Below are positions 41,264 to 52,681 of a DNA stretch of 64,000 nt, one piece after another; position 1 is the first letter of the stretch, and each line of letters starts with the position of its first letter. The position numbers were made by a program, and so were the translations under genes. The notes below the pieces were generated by a model. It was given only the letters and a program-made list of their open reading frames with translations, searched no databases and was not told where the DNA came from. The DNA is from Phycomyces nitens (lineage: Eukaryota; Mucoromycota; Mucoromycetes; Mucorales; Phycomycetaceae): positions 5,394,001-5,458,000 of the forward strand of contig JAHRBC010000003.1 in the NCBI GenBank assembly GCA_022702545.1, read 5' to 3'.

Positions 41264-42394
41264 TTAGAGATATTGTCGTCTGGTTTTACTTGGGGTTGCA
41301 ATCATTAATCGAATGACAAGATCCTTGGACTTTTTGTAAAATTCGGCCGAGTTTCCTTTATTATCGACATCCACTGTCTGAGGAAGAGTGACAATTGATC
41401 GCTTTCCCTGTACTGTCAGAACAAATGAATTTGGCTCAATATCCAATGTCCACGATAGTGTATCCTAGAAGCAGAATAAGATTATGCATACTTGCCATTA
41501 AGTCAAACTCACCACTATAGGCATCGGAATAACTACAACCAAGGTTTCGCCTTTTATCACTGAAAAGCTCGGCCTACATTCCCATGGCAAGGAAATTTCA
41601 TTTTTCTTTTTGTCGATTGTCAAGGACGAGATTAAAGATGGTTTAGGTAAGCGTAAAATGCGTTTGGGTATCTGCCCCTTGGAAGGCACATTTGGCATGG
41701 TGAATTCTAATAAAATCGATTAGTCTAATGGTGATATCGAGTATTAGTTACCTCGACTTAAAGCCACATTTTCATTTTCTTCTACATATTCTATCGACAG
41801 TTCCAAAAGATATAGCCTATATTCCAGATCTCTCTCGGCACGAATATATGCTCGTGTGTGAAAACAGGCATCCATTACAAGGTATTTGCGTCCAGCTAAA
41901 CAAGTTTATTAAGATCACTGGCACACCAAGCCTAATGACTTTATTTTACCGTTATCTTTATCAAATCTAGCCTGACCCATACTGAGAGGGACACGGTAAG
42001 TAGCATCTGGGTCTCCGTTTAATGCCTTTTGAATGTCCTTTTCACTTGCCAATGTAGGCTCAGGAATATCAGAAGCATGACATATGTTGATATAAACTAC
42101 TTTTCCAATAGGGTGGTTTGGATTCTTGGTATTCAAGACGTGTGTCTTGCAGACAAATCCAGGGTGTGGCTGCACAGTTACTGTGTCAAAGTCGTCTGTG
42201 GTTATGCTACTTAAAGCGGTGGAAGCTAAGCGCTCCATGGCCTTTGGATCGTTGGCAAATTTTGATGCCAGTTGGTTCATCAATGCAGACTTTTCTTCAT
42301 TAGAGAGCTTTTCAAAACTTTGAGGGAGGTTTGCCAAAGATCCCGAAAGGTCAAGAGGATCCTGTCCGTCTTTGAGTAATTCAAGTGTAGGCAT
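41264..42394 (-). CDS. PIH1: PIH1-domain protein (R2TP/HSP90 cofactor), 327 aa
   Basis: Exons on the minus strand: 42394-41950, 41895-41752, 41706-41513 and 41464-41264, all GT-AG and in phase. The PIH1 domain spans residues about 75-200 with PGFVCKTHV, GKVVYINICHASDIPEP, YRVPLSMGQARFDKDNG and CFHTRAYIRA. The C-terminal 90 residues form a CS-like beta domain (DTLSWTLDIEPNSFVLTVQG). PIH1 proteins link RUVBL1/2 and HSP90 for assembly of snoRNPs and PIKK kinases. I chose the ATG at 42394 because the longer open frame upstream would run antisense into the first exon of the next gene. Confidence 0.88.
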
Positions 42395-42525
42395 GGTGTG
42401 ATCACCATTTTCTTTTTCTTCCTTGGCCTTTTTGAGTATTGTGACGGCTGTCGGAGGCCAACCTTTACTACTTTGTCCAAGGTGCGAGTGTAATAGGCTC
42501 AACGGCTTTCTTATTCTGGTCTGCG
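42395..42525. promoter_or_regulatory. Short divergent promoter between PIH1 and TMEM33-like genes
   Basis: Only 131 bp separate the two start codons, which point away from each other. The region must hold both core promoters and 5' leaders. No TATA box is evident. Confidence 0.5.
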
Positions 42526-43679
42526 ATGACTGACCATCTCTCCTTACAAGCAAGATTAACCACGACTCTCAAGGTGAATGAGTGACCGAAATTGATGATT
42601 ATGCTTTTTGTATTTATTAATATTTGCATCTATAGGATCCACACTTTTATTGGTGGTGCGGTCATGTTTGTCTTGTCTGTAATTCTGCACTCTATTTCTC
42701 ATCGACCCTCTCGCTCAACGCTAATCCGATCTATCACACGCGTGCTTACATTGGTGTTTTGATATCGTATGCCGTTGTTATCAGTAAATCCATAGGGGTA
42801 AAGTGCTCTTTTGGAAAACTAATGAGTTCCACCTCGGCCGTTTGCTGCTGATGGTAATGAGGAAGGGAGGCGGACAGTTTTACTCTGTGATAGGGAGTGA
42901 TTTTTTTTCGAATAAGAGAGAAAGAGAAAGGAAGAAAGAAAGAAAAGAGAGGATTCCAGACGCTCCTTACAAGCCAATTGTCCTATTTTGTGTTTGGTTG
43001 ATAGGATTCCTCATGGTTCAGCAAAGAGTTCTTTCGTGATGAAAATGTACAATACTTTGCCTTGGCTTTCTACTGGTATTCTTACCAGCCCATGGCAGGT
43101 AAAGACGATCCCAATTGAACGTGTGATTGATTCGACTTATTCAATTATCTCCTATAGTTACACTGGTGCCTTATTTTGCCTTTTCGATCTTCCATGTGTT
43201 TATTTACCTGCGAACCATTCTTTTGCCTGTATTCTTCCCCAAGAATGACAATCCAACTGTGAAACATGCACGCGATGTCATTAAGCAGTATACGGATGAA
43301 TACCATGAAAAGGCTCTGCAGGTGGCAGCTTACGCCGAAGTTGTCGGCATTCTAGGACGATTGATCGCCGGTGTACTGATGTAAGTTAAGGCTGCTTTTG
43401 GACATGGCCTAAACTTACGTTGTGCCTCAATCTAGGTTCCAGACATCAATTCTTGCCTTGGTTGTATTTATTCACTTTTTAAGGCTTCGTTTTTACCTTT
43501 CACCTTATACCAGGGATGCCATGTATGCTGTGACATCCAAACTAGACGAGTTATTACTTCCTCCTACTTCTGAGCCATATATCCCGGCCAGCATCTCTAG
43601 ACTTTATAAGAATATCAGGAGCATAGTGATCCGTTACGGTGCCACTGCTCAAAGCGCACCTCCAGCCGTAATAGAATAG
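42526..43679 (+). CDS. TMEM33/Pom33-family membrane protein, 256 aa
   Basis: Five exons: 42526-42573, 42636-42797, 43005-43098, 43158-43380 and 43436-43679, all phases consistent. Family hallmarks are the early WW and GH (DPHFYWWCGHVCLVCN), the block FFRDENVQYFALAFYW, then FSIFHVFIYLRTILLP. Four hydrophobic segments are present. The length fits the family (about 250 residues). Members sit in the ER and nuclear envelope and help shape ER tubules and nuclear pores. Intron 2 (207 bp) contains a polypurine GAAAGAAAGAAAG tract. Head-to-head with PIH1. Confidence 0.9.
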
Positions 43680-44043
43680 AATCAAGAAATTATAAACATA
43701 TCAAGAAATGGTAGTTGGAGCCACTCGAAAGAAAAAAAAGGCTCAATTCATATCCGATTCTTTTATATATTTATATATAAAAACCATATTTTTTGATGGT
43801 TGGTTTATACACATAGTCTAAATATCACGACCACATGCACTCTCTAGAGACCACGATTCCAAAAACCCTCATTTAAATGCATAAGCGTAAATCCAGATTA
43901 GACGCTCTAGAATTAAGAACATCATTTTTTTTGTTGTTTCTTTCCATGGTAGGCCAGACAAGGTTTATTGAAGGATTTGAATCAACAGAAAATATACCAT
44001 CTTTGCACGCCATGCAATGTATACGCAAAATGTAGCAAGTAGT

Positions 44044-44612
<569 letters not shown>

Positions 44613-46107
44613 GGCGATGCTATTTAATGGTGAAAATAGTATCGTCAGTCGCTGGTTCGAGTTGTGATGAATTCGTTTGTTTTGTATTTGAATCGAGTGA
44701 TGGACGGATCATAGGGTGGTTTGTTGCGATGGATGGATGGATATATATGGATATATATGGATAATCAAGGGTCAGCATGCTCACCTTTAACAAGACGGAT
44801 GAACAGAGAAGGCTCATCTAATTGTTGATAGACCGTCCTTAATCAAGGCCGCGGACCTCTCCCGTCTTCCGGGACGATGACGTCAATTTAAATAGCACTA
44901 CATATCTGTTCGGTAGTTTGTCTTTAGAAATCATCCTTTTCTAAAGTTGTTCTAGTATGATCAAAGGATACTAGTATCAAAGGCCTGGTGAGTAGTCGAA
45001 AGTATTGTTGGATCAGAAAAACGGGATGTTTTAGCCAACAAGATGGATCTAAAGCAAGGCTTGAGTCAAATATCTTGTAAGCATATTGATACTTTGATAA
45101 ACAAGTGTTCATATTCGATAAAGGTACAAACTAGTTTGTACTCTCTCCATTGTTTTCCTGTGATTCGTTTTGTAAGGTTGGCTTGATGATATTCATATGC
45201 CTAGCCCTCTAGTAAAATGAAGATGAACAAGTGTGTTCTGTGCAACACCAATAAGATAAACAAGAAGCGAATTGGTTTCGTAGTTGAGATAATGTGTATA
45301 CATAAAGTTTATAAACCTTGCAGTAGTATGAATTATATTCAAGATATAGATATACTAAACCTATAATGCCTAGATTAATTTATAACTTGTCAGAACAGTA
45401 GGCAATAATTACTGTATATAAACATCCCAGTCTGACCCTGTAGATTTCAAAGAAGCCTGTCCTTTAATTTACATTTTACATTTTTTTTCAGAAATAGATG
45501 ATCTGGTAATAGACCTTAATGCCAACAGATATTGGCTTGACCTACTAATAAAGGTCTTGCTGTGCTTTGATGGTCTTGACGGCAAAAACCAAATGCTTTT
45601 ACAACATCCTCTGTGCTTGATTCTATAGGTCAGTTTGCGCTAGATACATTTTAGTCGGCGAAGTTGTACAAATACATGGCGACACAAGATATTTTTTGCG
45701 CAATTAAAACGCAAAAACCACTTTGAGGGTTACCATTTTCGTAAAAAATATATATATGAATATGCATATGGAGGTAGGTTGGAGTAAAATATAGCAGCAA
45801 ACTATACAACATTGTCGTTTGCACAAGCAAAGCACCAGTATCATGTAGAAACTCAATCTTTTAAGCACTAGATGCCGTGGTAAGCACCTGTGCTCTACAG
45901 CCTATTTCTTGATCTTGAAAGCCAAAATAATTAATAAAATTCCAATTGAGTACATTAAAAAAAGAGAGAGTGTGTGTGTGTCTATATTTATTAATCATTA
46001 TAATTATACAGAGTGCCTTTTAATCAATTAATAATACCAAAACCTTTTTTTAAATATAAAAAATTGTTTAAAGAACATTCTGTTTTCACACCATTAAACC
46101 ATATATA
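44613..46107. other. 1.5-kb intergenic region upstream of UBI-L40
   Basis: No gene is visible on either strand. Near 44730-44765 there is a short GGATGGATGGATATATATGG repeat, and near 45965 a GAGAGTGTGTGTGTGTCT microsatellite. The proximal 200-300 bp should contain the UBI-L40 promoter. The region ends at the TA target of the palindromic transposon. Confidence 0.6.
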
Positions 46108-46109
46108 TA

Positions 46110-46270
46110 CAGTGCTTCCAACTGGCAATGTCGCACACGGTCAAAAATGATGTCGCCAACCAATCAAAATCGATGTCGTTGTGTGATCAACATCAATTTC
46201 GCACTTTCAGGAACCAAGTCGTATTTTTAGAAACCATGTCGCTCACATTTGAAAATAAAAGTCGTGTCAC
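46110..46270 (+). repeat. Outer terminus with subterminal TGTCG repeats (left; mirrored at 52778-52938)
   Basis: Within 160 bp of the end the motif ATGTCG occurs at 46128, 46150, 46173 and 46236, and AAGTCG at 46216 and 46259, all in the same direction. Regular oriented repeats near a transposon end are usually transposase-binding sites; that role is inferred. Confidence 0.55.
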
Positions 46271-46366
46271 GATGATTTCTTGGCACACTCGAAAAATATA
46301 AAAGTAGGCCATTTCATCATCTGGGTCTGTTTTTTTCTTCTTTTTCTTCAATTGTTTAAGATTGAA

Positions 46367-47997
46367 ATGAGTGCAATATTTTTATTTGAAGATGGACATG
46401 GAAACGTCGTTGATGAGAATGGAGGTCCTGAACCCATGGAGTATATCGTTGATCAGGATGAATTTGTCGTTGAGGCGATTGCGACTCATAGTGAGTACTT
46501 GAAAAATATTCCCTCTTGTGAATTTTCATCGGTTTGTCCAATGCTGACAGAAAAGCCAAAAGATGAAGACATTTGTATGAAGGATGCCAACGTAAAACGA
46601 GATTACGTGCGCTATACCGTTCAAGATAAGGTTCGATTTTTTGATCTGAAGATTGAGAAGTGTATGAGCGCATCAGCTGCAGCAAAACAGTTGGGCATTC
46701 ACATTCGAACAGCTCAGAGATGGGTAAGGCAGTACAGCTTATGTCCTGATGGCATCTTTGATAATTGTAAGCAGGTTGGTCGTAAGTGTGATATTTGGTA
46801 GTAGAAAAGGGACGGTGGATACTTTGAGACTCTTTATTGTGATTGAGAAAAAGTTAAAGTTATATCCAGTCCTTGATTCAAGAAGTGTGTTAACTTAGTA
46901 TTTATAATTATTGTTATAATTCTTATCAGCTTGGATATTCATTATCATAATAGCTGTGTTATTAGTTAATAGGTATTTTGGGACTTTGTCCCACAATAGA
47001 TTGGGTATGGTATTTTCATATTTGGATAAGGATTTCTGGATGGTATAGTTTGTCTTGATTTTAGATAATCCAGCTATCTGGGTTTATATATCACTTTTCT
47101 CTGATATACCATTATGCCAAATACAACAGTAAGTGTATCTTGTCCAAAGAGCATAAATCGGTAATAATCAACTTTATTGATGCTAATCCCTCTGCTTCTA
47201 TTGTTGAAGTGACTGAGCATTTGTTGAATCAATTCGATGATCTGAAAGTTTCACGTAGCACTGTTTACAATTTCATGAAAAGCGAATGCAACCTTTCGTT
47301 GAAGAAGGCTGATTTTCATTCTGTCGAAAGGAACAGTCCAGCAAAGATTGAGGAGCGTCACAATTGGGTTTGTAAATGGGAAAATACGGACATGAACTTC
47401 CTAACGAACTGCGTGTTTCTTGACGAATCTGCTTTCGATATAAATATGAAACGCTCAAGAGCTTGGTCCAGGAAAGGCACGCGTGCTATTGTAACTCGAC
47501 CAACAACGAGAGCAAACACGACGTCTATATTGGGCGCCATCTCCGCTGCAGGTTTGATTGCAGTCGGCGTAAAAAAACCAAGACCTGCGAAGAAAAGAAA
47601 GGCTGAAGGATACATAAGTTCAGGAACTGTTACTGGTCACTATATCAGTTTCTTAAAAACTACACTCGATGAAATGGACAAACATCCACATATGAAAGGC
47701 CACTATATTGTTATGGATAATGCACCCATTCACACACATGAAAACATAAAGAAGTATATTGAGTATCGAGGATATAAATGTGTGTATCTTCCTACTTACT
47801 CTCCAGAGCTTAATCCAATTGAACAATTCTGGGCAGTGGCAAAAAGTAAGGTTAAGCGTCATAGGTTTTTGCAGGAAGACACTTTGTCCAAGAGGATTAC
47901 AGAAGCCTGTAACAGTGTGAAGCAAAGTCATTTCAAAGGTTTCGTCTCGCATTCTTACCAGTGTTGGGACAAATGTCGAAACAGACAATCTATGTAA
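46367..47997 (+). pseudogene. Tc1/mariner (DD34E) transposase, left copy, broken by a solo LTR
   Basis: The first part (46367-46786) starts MSAIFLFEDGHGNVVDENGG and ends with a helix-turn-helix (SASAAAKQLGIHIRTAQRWV). The second part (47134-47997) contains a second helix-turn-helix (LKVSRSTVYNFM) and the DDE_3 catalytic domain: D in VFLDESAFD, D in IVMDNAPIH, E in SPELNPIEQFW, with 34 residues between the last two. Removing the LTR and one GTAAG copy gives a continuous frame. As it stands the first part ends in a stop just inside the LTR. An identical copy lies at 51051-52681. Confidence 0.92.
46787..47128 (+). repeat. Solo A-type LTR in the left transposase copy
   Basis: 342 bp, TGTGATATTTGGTAGTAG..CCAAATACAACA, with a perfect 5-bp duplication GTAAG at 46782-46786 and 47129-47133. 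It is the same family as the LTRs of chromovirus A and most like the 5' LTR at 36317. Confidence 0.95.
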
Positions 47998-48046
47998 TGA
48001 CCCAAACGAATGTGCGATTAGGGGAAAAACGGTAAGTGCAATAAAA

Positions 48047-48186
48047 AAAAAAAGCTGTCCAAAACTGCCAGCCAAAAAAAAAAAAAAGGCTATCCAAACT
48101 GCCAGCCAAAAAAAAAGGCTATCCAAAACTGCCAGCCAAAAAAAAAGGCTGTCCAAAACTGCCAGCCAAAAATAAAAAAAAAAAAA
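48047..48186 (+). repeat. Minisatellite block, 4 copies
   Basis: The unit of about 29-30 bp consists of a pyrimidine-free A run of 8-13 nt, then GGCTATCCAAAACTGCCAGC. Four copies directly follow the left arm. It is the inverted counterpart of the 30-copy block at 50130-51007. Confidence 0.92.
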
Positions 48187-48226
48187 TTGTTTTTCTCTTG
48201 TTCGTTCCCACAGATACAAAAAAACT

Positions 48227-50019
48227 ATGTCATCTAGTGATATTGTAAATCGCAGCAACGAACGGAATACCATTATTTTGTTGAAAAAAGAATGTCCTTA
48301 TTGCGACAAGTTGTATCAGTCGAATCAAAAAGCCGTGAACCATATCGTTGCCATTCATCAGAAAAAAGTGGAACGTCTTCCCTCTGGTAACCGTAATTTT
48401 GGCGTGTACAGTCAAGCGAATGTTCAAAAGTATGAACGACTTGGCTACTCCATCGTGGTTCATTATGGCTGTGTCTCTTGCAAGGAGACCTTCACTGAGA
48501 AAGAAGAACTGCGAAAGCATTGTGACTTGAACCATGTCATAGCATCTCAACCTGAAAACGGGTAATGAAATATTTAGTATGACAATGATTTGGTTTTCTA
48601 AATTTTATTTGTGTTAGGATCATTACTGCACCTGAGGATATCATCAAGTTAGGCTGGATTTTTTTGTTACCAGACAATGACCATCTTGTCTTTCAGAACA
48701 TCGACATTACCAAGGGATTTCACGAATTTCGCCATTATGTGAAAACGATCATTGACGAACCGCGTCTCTTGACGTACGAATCCCATGTCCAGCACGTCTT
48801 GGCATTGTCATCAATCCTCTTGCTAAAACCATGCCGCACCAACAGTGACCTTCACCAGTTCATAGGACGTGAAATATGCGAAGGCCTTATTGAATATTTG
48901 CTGGAAGAATATGGCATTCGGTCGTGCGAATTTGACCAATATACTCGACTTGATGCTGAAAAAATCGTGAAGGTATAATCAAGAAAGTGAAGAAATGGCT
49001 GTAACTGATTTATCATTTATTTAGAATTGCATCAGAAAGAAGATTACAGAGTTCCAGGATTCTCAAAAATTGATGGCTCTTATGGTTGCCAGCAACGATG
49101 TCCACAACAGGATACTATTTTGCTTTCGAAATCTGTAAGGGCGAATAAGGAAGAACGCAAGTCATAGCGTTTATTCATTATATTTCAATTAACATTTGCC
49201 CGTAGACTTGAACAATTACCTTTGGAACCAATCAGTCAGAAGGTTGATGAACTGGAGTTGATTACAAGATATACCACTGCGGCTATCAATCCATTGTTGG
49301 AAAACCTCATGAAGCACGTCATGTTTCGGTGGTATGAAAAGAAATATTTCAGTCAAACTTGTGCTCAATTTCTTTTGTCATTTTCGCGTACTTTAGGACT
49401 TCTGTTGCCAATGACGAGTGCAAATCCAGTGAGATGTCATTGTTACTGGCCAGACCTGATTCTACAATCAGCATGGTGATAGGCACGGAGATCGGGCAAA
49501 CTGTAGGATATGGAGAAGTGAAACCGGCATCCCAGGCGCTGAATCACAAGCTAGTCGGAAAAGACTTGGTGCGATTGGCACTTTTAGCAAAGAACGCCAT
49601 TGATACGTATCGTAGCAAATTTGTCCTGTCGTTTCTTGTCGTTGGTAAGTTTTTCTGGTTTTTTTATTTTGAATGCAAAAAAAAAGACATATTAACACTC
49701 TTTCTTTAATTATCATCACGTTGAATAAGGACATCACGCAACATTCTATTTGACTGATGGTACAAGGAATGGCTTCTATCCAATGGTCGAAATTGCCCAT
49801 ATTCAATTGCCAATGTCTTTGAAAGAACTTCCACTTTTCATCGCACAAGCCGACCAATTGACAATCGTTTCCTCAGCCTTCTGGAGCTTGTGTATCGACC
49901 AGAAAACGGATCAACAATCATCACTTATGCCAGCCCTTTCCGACAATGAAATAGCAACAATTATGGATATCCACACCAACCGCAAAAGAAAAGCAAGTAC
50001 CAGTCACCAAAATCATTGA
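48227..50019 (+). CDS. Cargo gene: C2H2 zinc-finger protein with PD-(D/E)XK-like nuclease motif, 487 aa
   Basis: Six exons, 48227-48561, 48618-48972, 49025-49134, 49206-49331, 49397-49644 and 49730-50019, all GT-AG; the phases sum to one frame. Two C2H2 fingers are near the N-terminus: C23-C26-H39-H44 (CPYCDKLYQSNQ..) and C82-C85-H98-H103 (CVSCKETFTEKEEL..). Residues 320-355 read LLLARPDSTISMV.. followed by GYGEVKPAS, that is D330 and E349-x-K351 in the order of a PD-(D/E)XK nuclease core. A C-terminal part follows (FYLTDGTRNGFYPMVEIAHI). I cannot name the family. The gene is undamaged although both flanking transposases are broken, which suggests selection or recency. Confidence 0.78.
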
Positions 50020-50129
50020 TACCTCTCATCCTACTTGATTCCTATACATTTTTATTAAAGCAACTAGTAAAGTATACTACTCAAATGAGTCCTTTTTCGT
50101 TTCACGATATTTGTTTTTTTTTTTCTTTT

Positions 50130-51007
50130 TCTTTTTTTTTGGCTGGCAGTTTTGGATAGCCTTTTTTTTTGGCTGGCAGTTTTGGATAGCCTTTTTTTTT
50201 GGCTGGCAATTTGGATAGCCTTTTTTTTTGGCTGGCAATTTGGATAGCCTTTTTTTTTGGCTGGCAGTTTTGGATAGCCTTTTTTTTTGGCTGGCAGTTT
50301 TGGATAGCCTTTTTTTTTGGCTGGCAGTTTGGATAGCCTTTTTTTTTGGCTGGCAGTTTTGGATAGCCTTTTTTTTTGGCTGGCAATTTGGATAGCCTTT
50401 TTTTTTGGCTGGCAATTTGGATAGCCTTTTTTTTTGGCTGGCAGTTTTGGATAGCCTTTTTTTGGCTGGCAGTTTTGGATAGCCTTTTTTTTGGCTGGCA
50501 GTTTGGATAGCCTTTTTTTTTGGCTGGCAGTTTTGGATAGCCTTTTTTTTTGGCTGGCAATTTGGATAGCCTTTTTTTTTGGCTGGCAATTTGGATAGCC
50601 TTTTTTTTTGGCTGGCAGTTTTGGATAGCCTTTTTTTTTGGCTGGCAGTTTTGGACAGCTTTTTTTTGGCTGGCAGTTTGGATAGCCTTTTTTTTGGCTG
50701 GCAGTTTTGGATAGCCTTTTTTTTGGCTGGCAATTTGGATAGCCTTTTTTTTGGCTGGCAATTTGGATAGCCTTTTTTTGGCTGGCAGTTTTGGATAGCC
50801 TTTTTTTTGGCTGGCAGTTTTGGATAGTCTTTTTTTTGGCTGGCAGTTTGGATAGCCTTTTTTTTGGCTGGCAGTTTTGGATAGCCTTTTTTTTGGCTGG
50901 CAATTTGGATAGCCTTTTTTTTGGCTGGCAGTTTGGATAGCCTTTTTTTTGGCTGGCAGTTTTGGATAGCCTTTTTTTGGCTGGCAGTTTTGGACAGCTT
51001 TTTTTAT
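50130..51007 (-). repeat. Minisatellite block, 30 copies
   Basis: I count 30 units of GGCTGGCAGTTTTGGATAGC followed by 6-9 T. Two subtypes alternate (GGCAGTTTTGG, GGCAATTTGG, plus some GGCAGTTTGG) in a higher-order pattern. The unit length varies between 25 and 30 bp, so the frames it opens (QPKKKAIQNCQPKKRLSK in all three minus frames) are artefacts. Confidence 0.95.
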
Positions 51008-51050
51008 TGCACTTACCGTTTTTCCCCTAATCGCACATTCGTTTGGGTCA

Positions 51051-52681
51051 TTACATAGATTGTCTGTTTCGACATTTGTCCCAACACTGGTAAGAATGCG
51101 AGACGAAACCTTTGAAATGACTTTGCTTCACACTGTTACAGGCTTCTGTAATCCTCTTGGACAAAGTGTCTTCCTGCAAAAACCTATGACGCTTAACCTT
51201 ACTTTTTGCCACTGCCCAGAATTGTTCAATTGGATTAAGCTCTGGAGAGTAAGTAGGAAGATACACACATTTATATCCTCGATACTCAATATACTTCTTT
51301 ATGTTTTCATGTGTGTGAATGGGTGCATTATCCATAACAATATAGTGGCCTTTCATATGTGGATGTTTGTCCATTTCATCGAGTGTAGTTTTTAAGAAAC
51401 TGATATAGTGACCAGTAACAGTTCCTGAACTTATGTATCCTTCAGCCTTTCTTTTCTTCGCAGGTCTTGGTTTTTTTACGCCGACTGCAATCAAACCTGC
51501 AGCGGAGATGGCGCCCAATATAGACGTCGTGTTTGCTCTCGTTGTTGGTCGAGTTACAATAGCACGCGTGCCTTTCCTGGACCAAGCTCTTGAGCGTTTC
51601 ATATTTATATCGAAAGCAGATTCGTCAAGAAACACGCAGTTCGTTAGGAAGTTCATGTCCGTATTTTCCCATTTACAAACCCAATTGTGACGCTCCTCAA
51701 TCTTTGCTGGACTGTTCCTTTCGACAGAATGAAAATCAGCCTTCTTCAACGAAAGGTTGCATTCGCTTTTCATGAAATTGTAAACAGTGCTACGTGAAAC
51801 TTTCAGATCATCGAATTGATTCAACAAATGCTCAGTCACTTCAACAATAGAAGCAGAGGGATTAGCATCAATAAAGTTGATTATTACCGATTTATGCTCT
51901 TTGGACAAGATACACTTACTGTTGTATTTGGCATAATGGTATATCAGAGAAAAGTGATATATAAACCCAGATAGCTGGATTATCTAAAATCAAGACAAAC
52001 TATACCATCCAGAAATCCTTATCCAAATATGAAAATACCATACCCAATCTATTGTGGGACAAAGTCCCAAAATACCTATTAACTAATAACACAGCTATTA
52101 TGATAATGAATATCCAAGCTGATAAGAATTATAACAATAATTATAAATACTAAGTTAACACACTTCTTGAATCAAGGACTGGATATAACTTTAACTTTTT
52201 CTCAATCACAATAAAGAGTCTCAAAGTATCCACCGTCCCTTTTCTACTACCAAATATCACACTTACGACCAACCTGCTTACAATTATCAAAGATGCCATC
52301 AGGACATAAGCTGTACTGCCTTACCCATCTCTGAGCTGTTCGAATGTGAATGCCCAACTGTTTTGCTGCAGCTGATGCGCTCATACACTTCTCAATCTTC
52401 AGATCAAAAAATCGAACCTTATCTTGAACGGTATAGCGCACGTAATCTCGTTTTACGTTGGCATCCTTCATACAAATGTCTTCATCTTTTGGCTTTTCTG
52501 TCAGCATTGGACAAACCGATGAAAATTCACAAGAGGGAATATTTTTCAAGTACTCACTATGAGTCGCAATCGCCTCAACGACAAATTCATCCTGATCAAC
52601 GATATACTCCATGGGTTCAGGACCTCCATTCTCATCAACGACGTTTCCATGTCCATCTTCAAATAAAAATATTGCACTCAT
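51051..52681 (-). pseudogene. Tc1/mariner (DD34E) transposase, right copy, broken by a solo LTR
   Basis: Mirror image of 46367-47997: the same protein parts, the same interruption point and the same stop. Coordinates mirror exactly (46367 to 52681, 47997 to 51051). Both translated parts (173- and 285-residue frames) are residue-identical to the left copy. No intact transposase therefore exists in the element. Confidence 0.92.
51920..52261 (-). repeat. Solo A-type LTR in the right transposase copy
   Basis: 342 bp, mirror of 46787-47128, with the duplication CTTAC (GTAAG inverted) at 51915-51919 and 52262-52266. The identical site and TSD show that it derives from the same insertion event as the left one. 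Confidence 0.95.

Noticed and set aside
42395..42553. Longer N-terminus for PIH1 starting at 42553
   Set aside because: It would overlap the first exon of the TMEM33-like gene on the opposite strand and adds no conserved sequence; the ATG at 42394 suffices.
42803..43004. Open frame in intron 2 of the TMEM33-like gene
   Set aside because: The flanking exons join in phase and reproduce the family pattern; the frame is purine-rich intron sequence.
46782..47133. Possibility that the solo LTR is spliced out of the mariner transposase (GTAAGT..ACAACAG)
   Set aside because: Splicing at these sites would drop one base and shift the frame, so the transposase would not be restored.
50064..50903. Overlapping long minus-strand frames rich in QPKKKAIQNC-type repeats
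   Set aside because: They are translations of the 25-30-bp minisatellite in all three frames, with no start context, and the unit length drifts, so no protein is maintained.
50130..51007. CRISPR-like appearance (about 30 regularly spaced repeats)
   Set aside because: There are no unique spacers; the whole unit repeats. This is a eukaryotic minisatellite.
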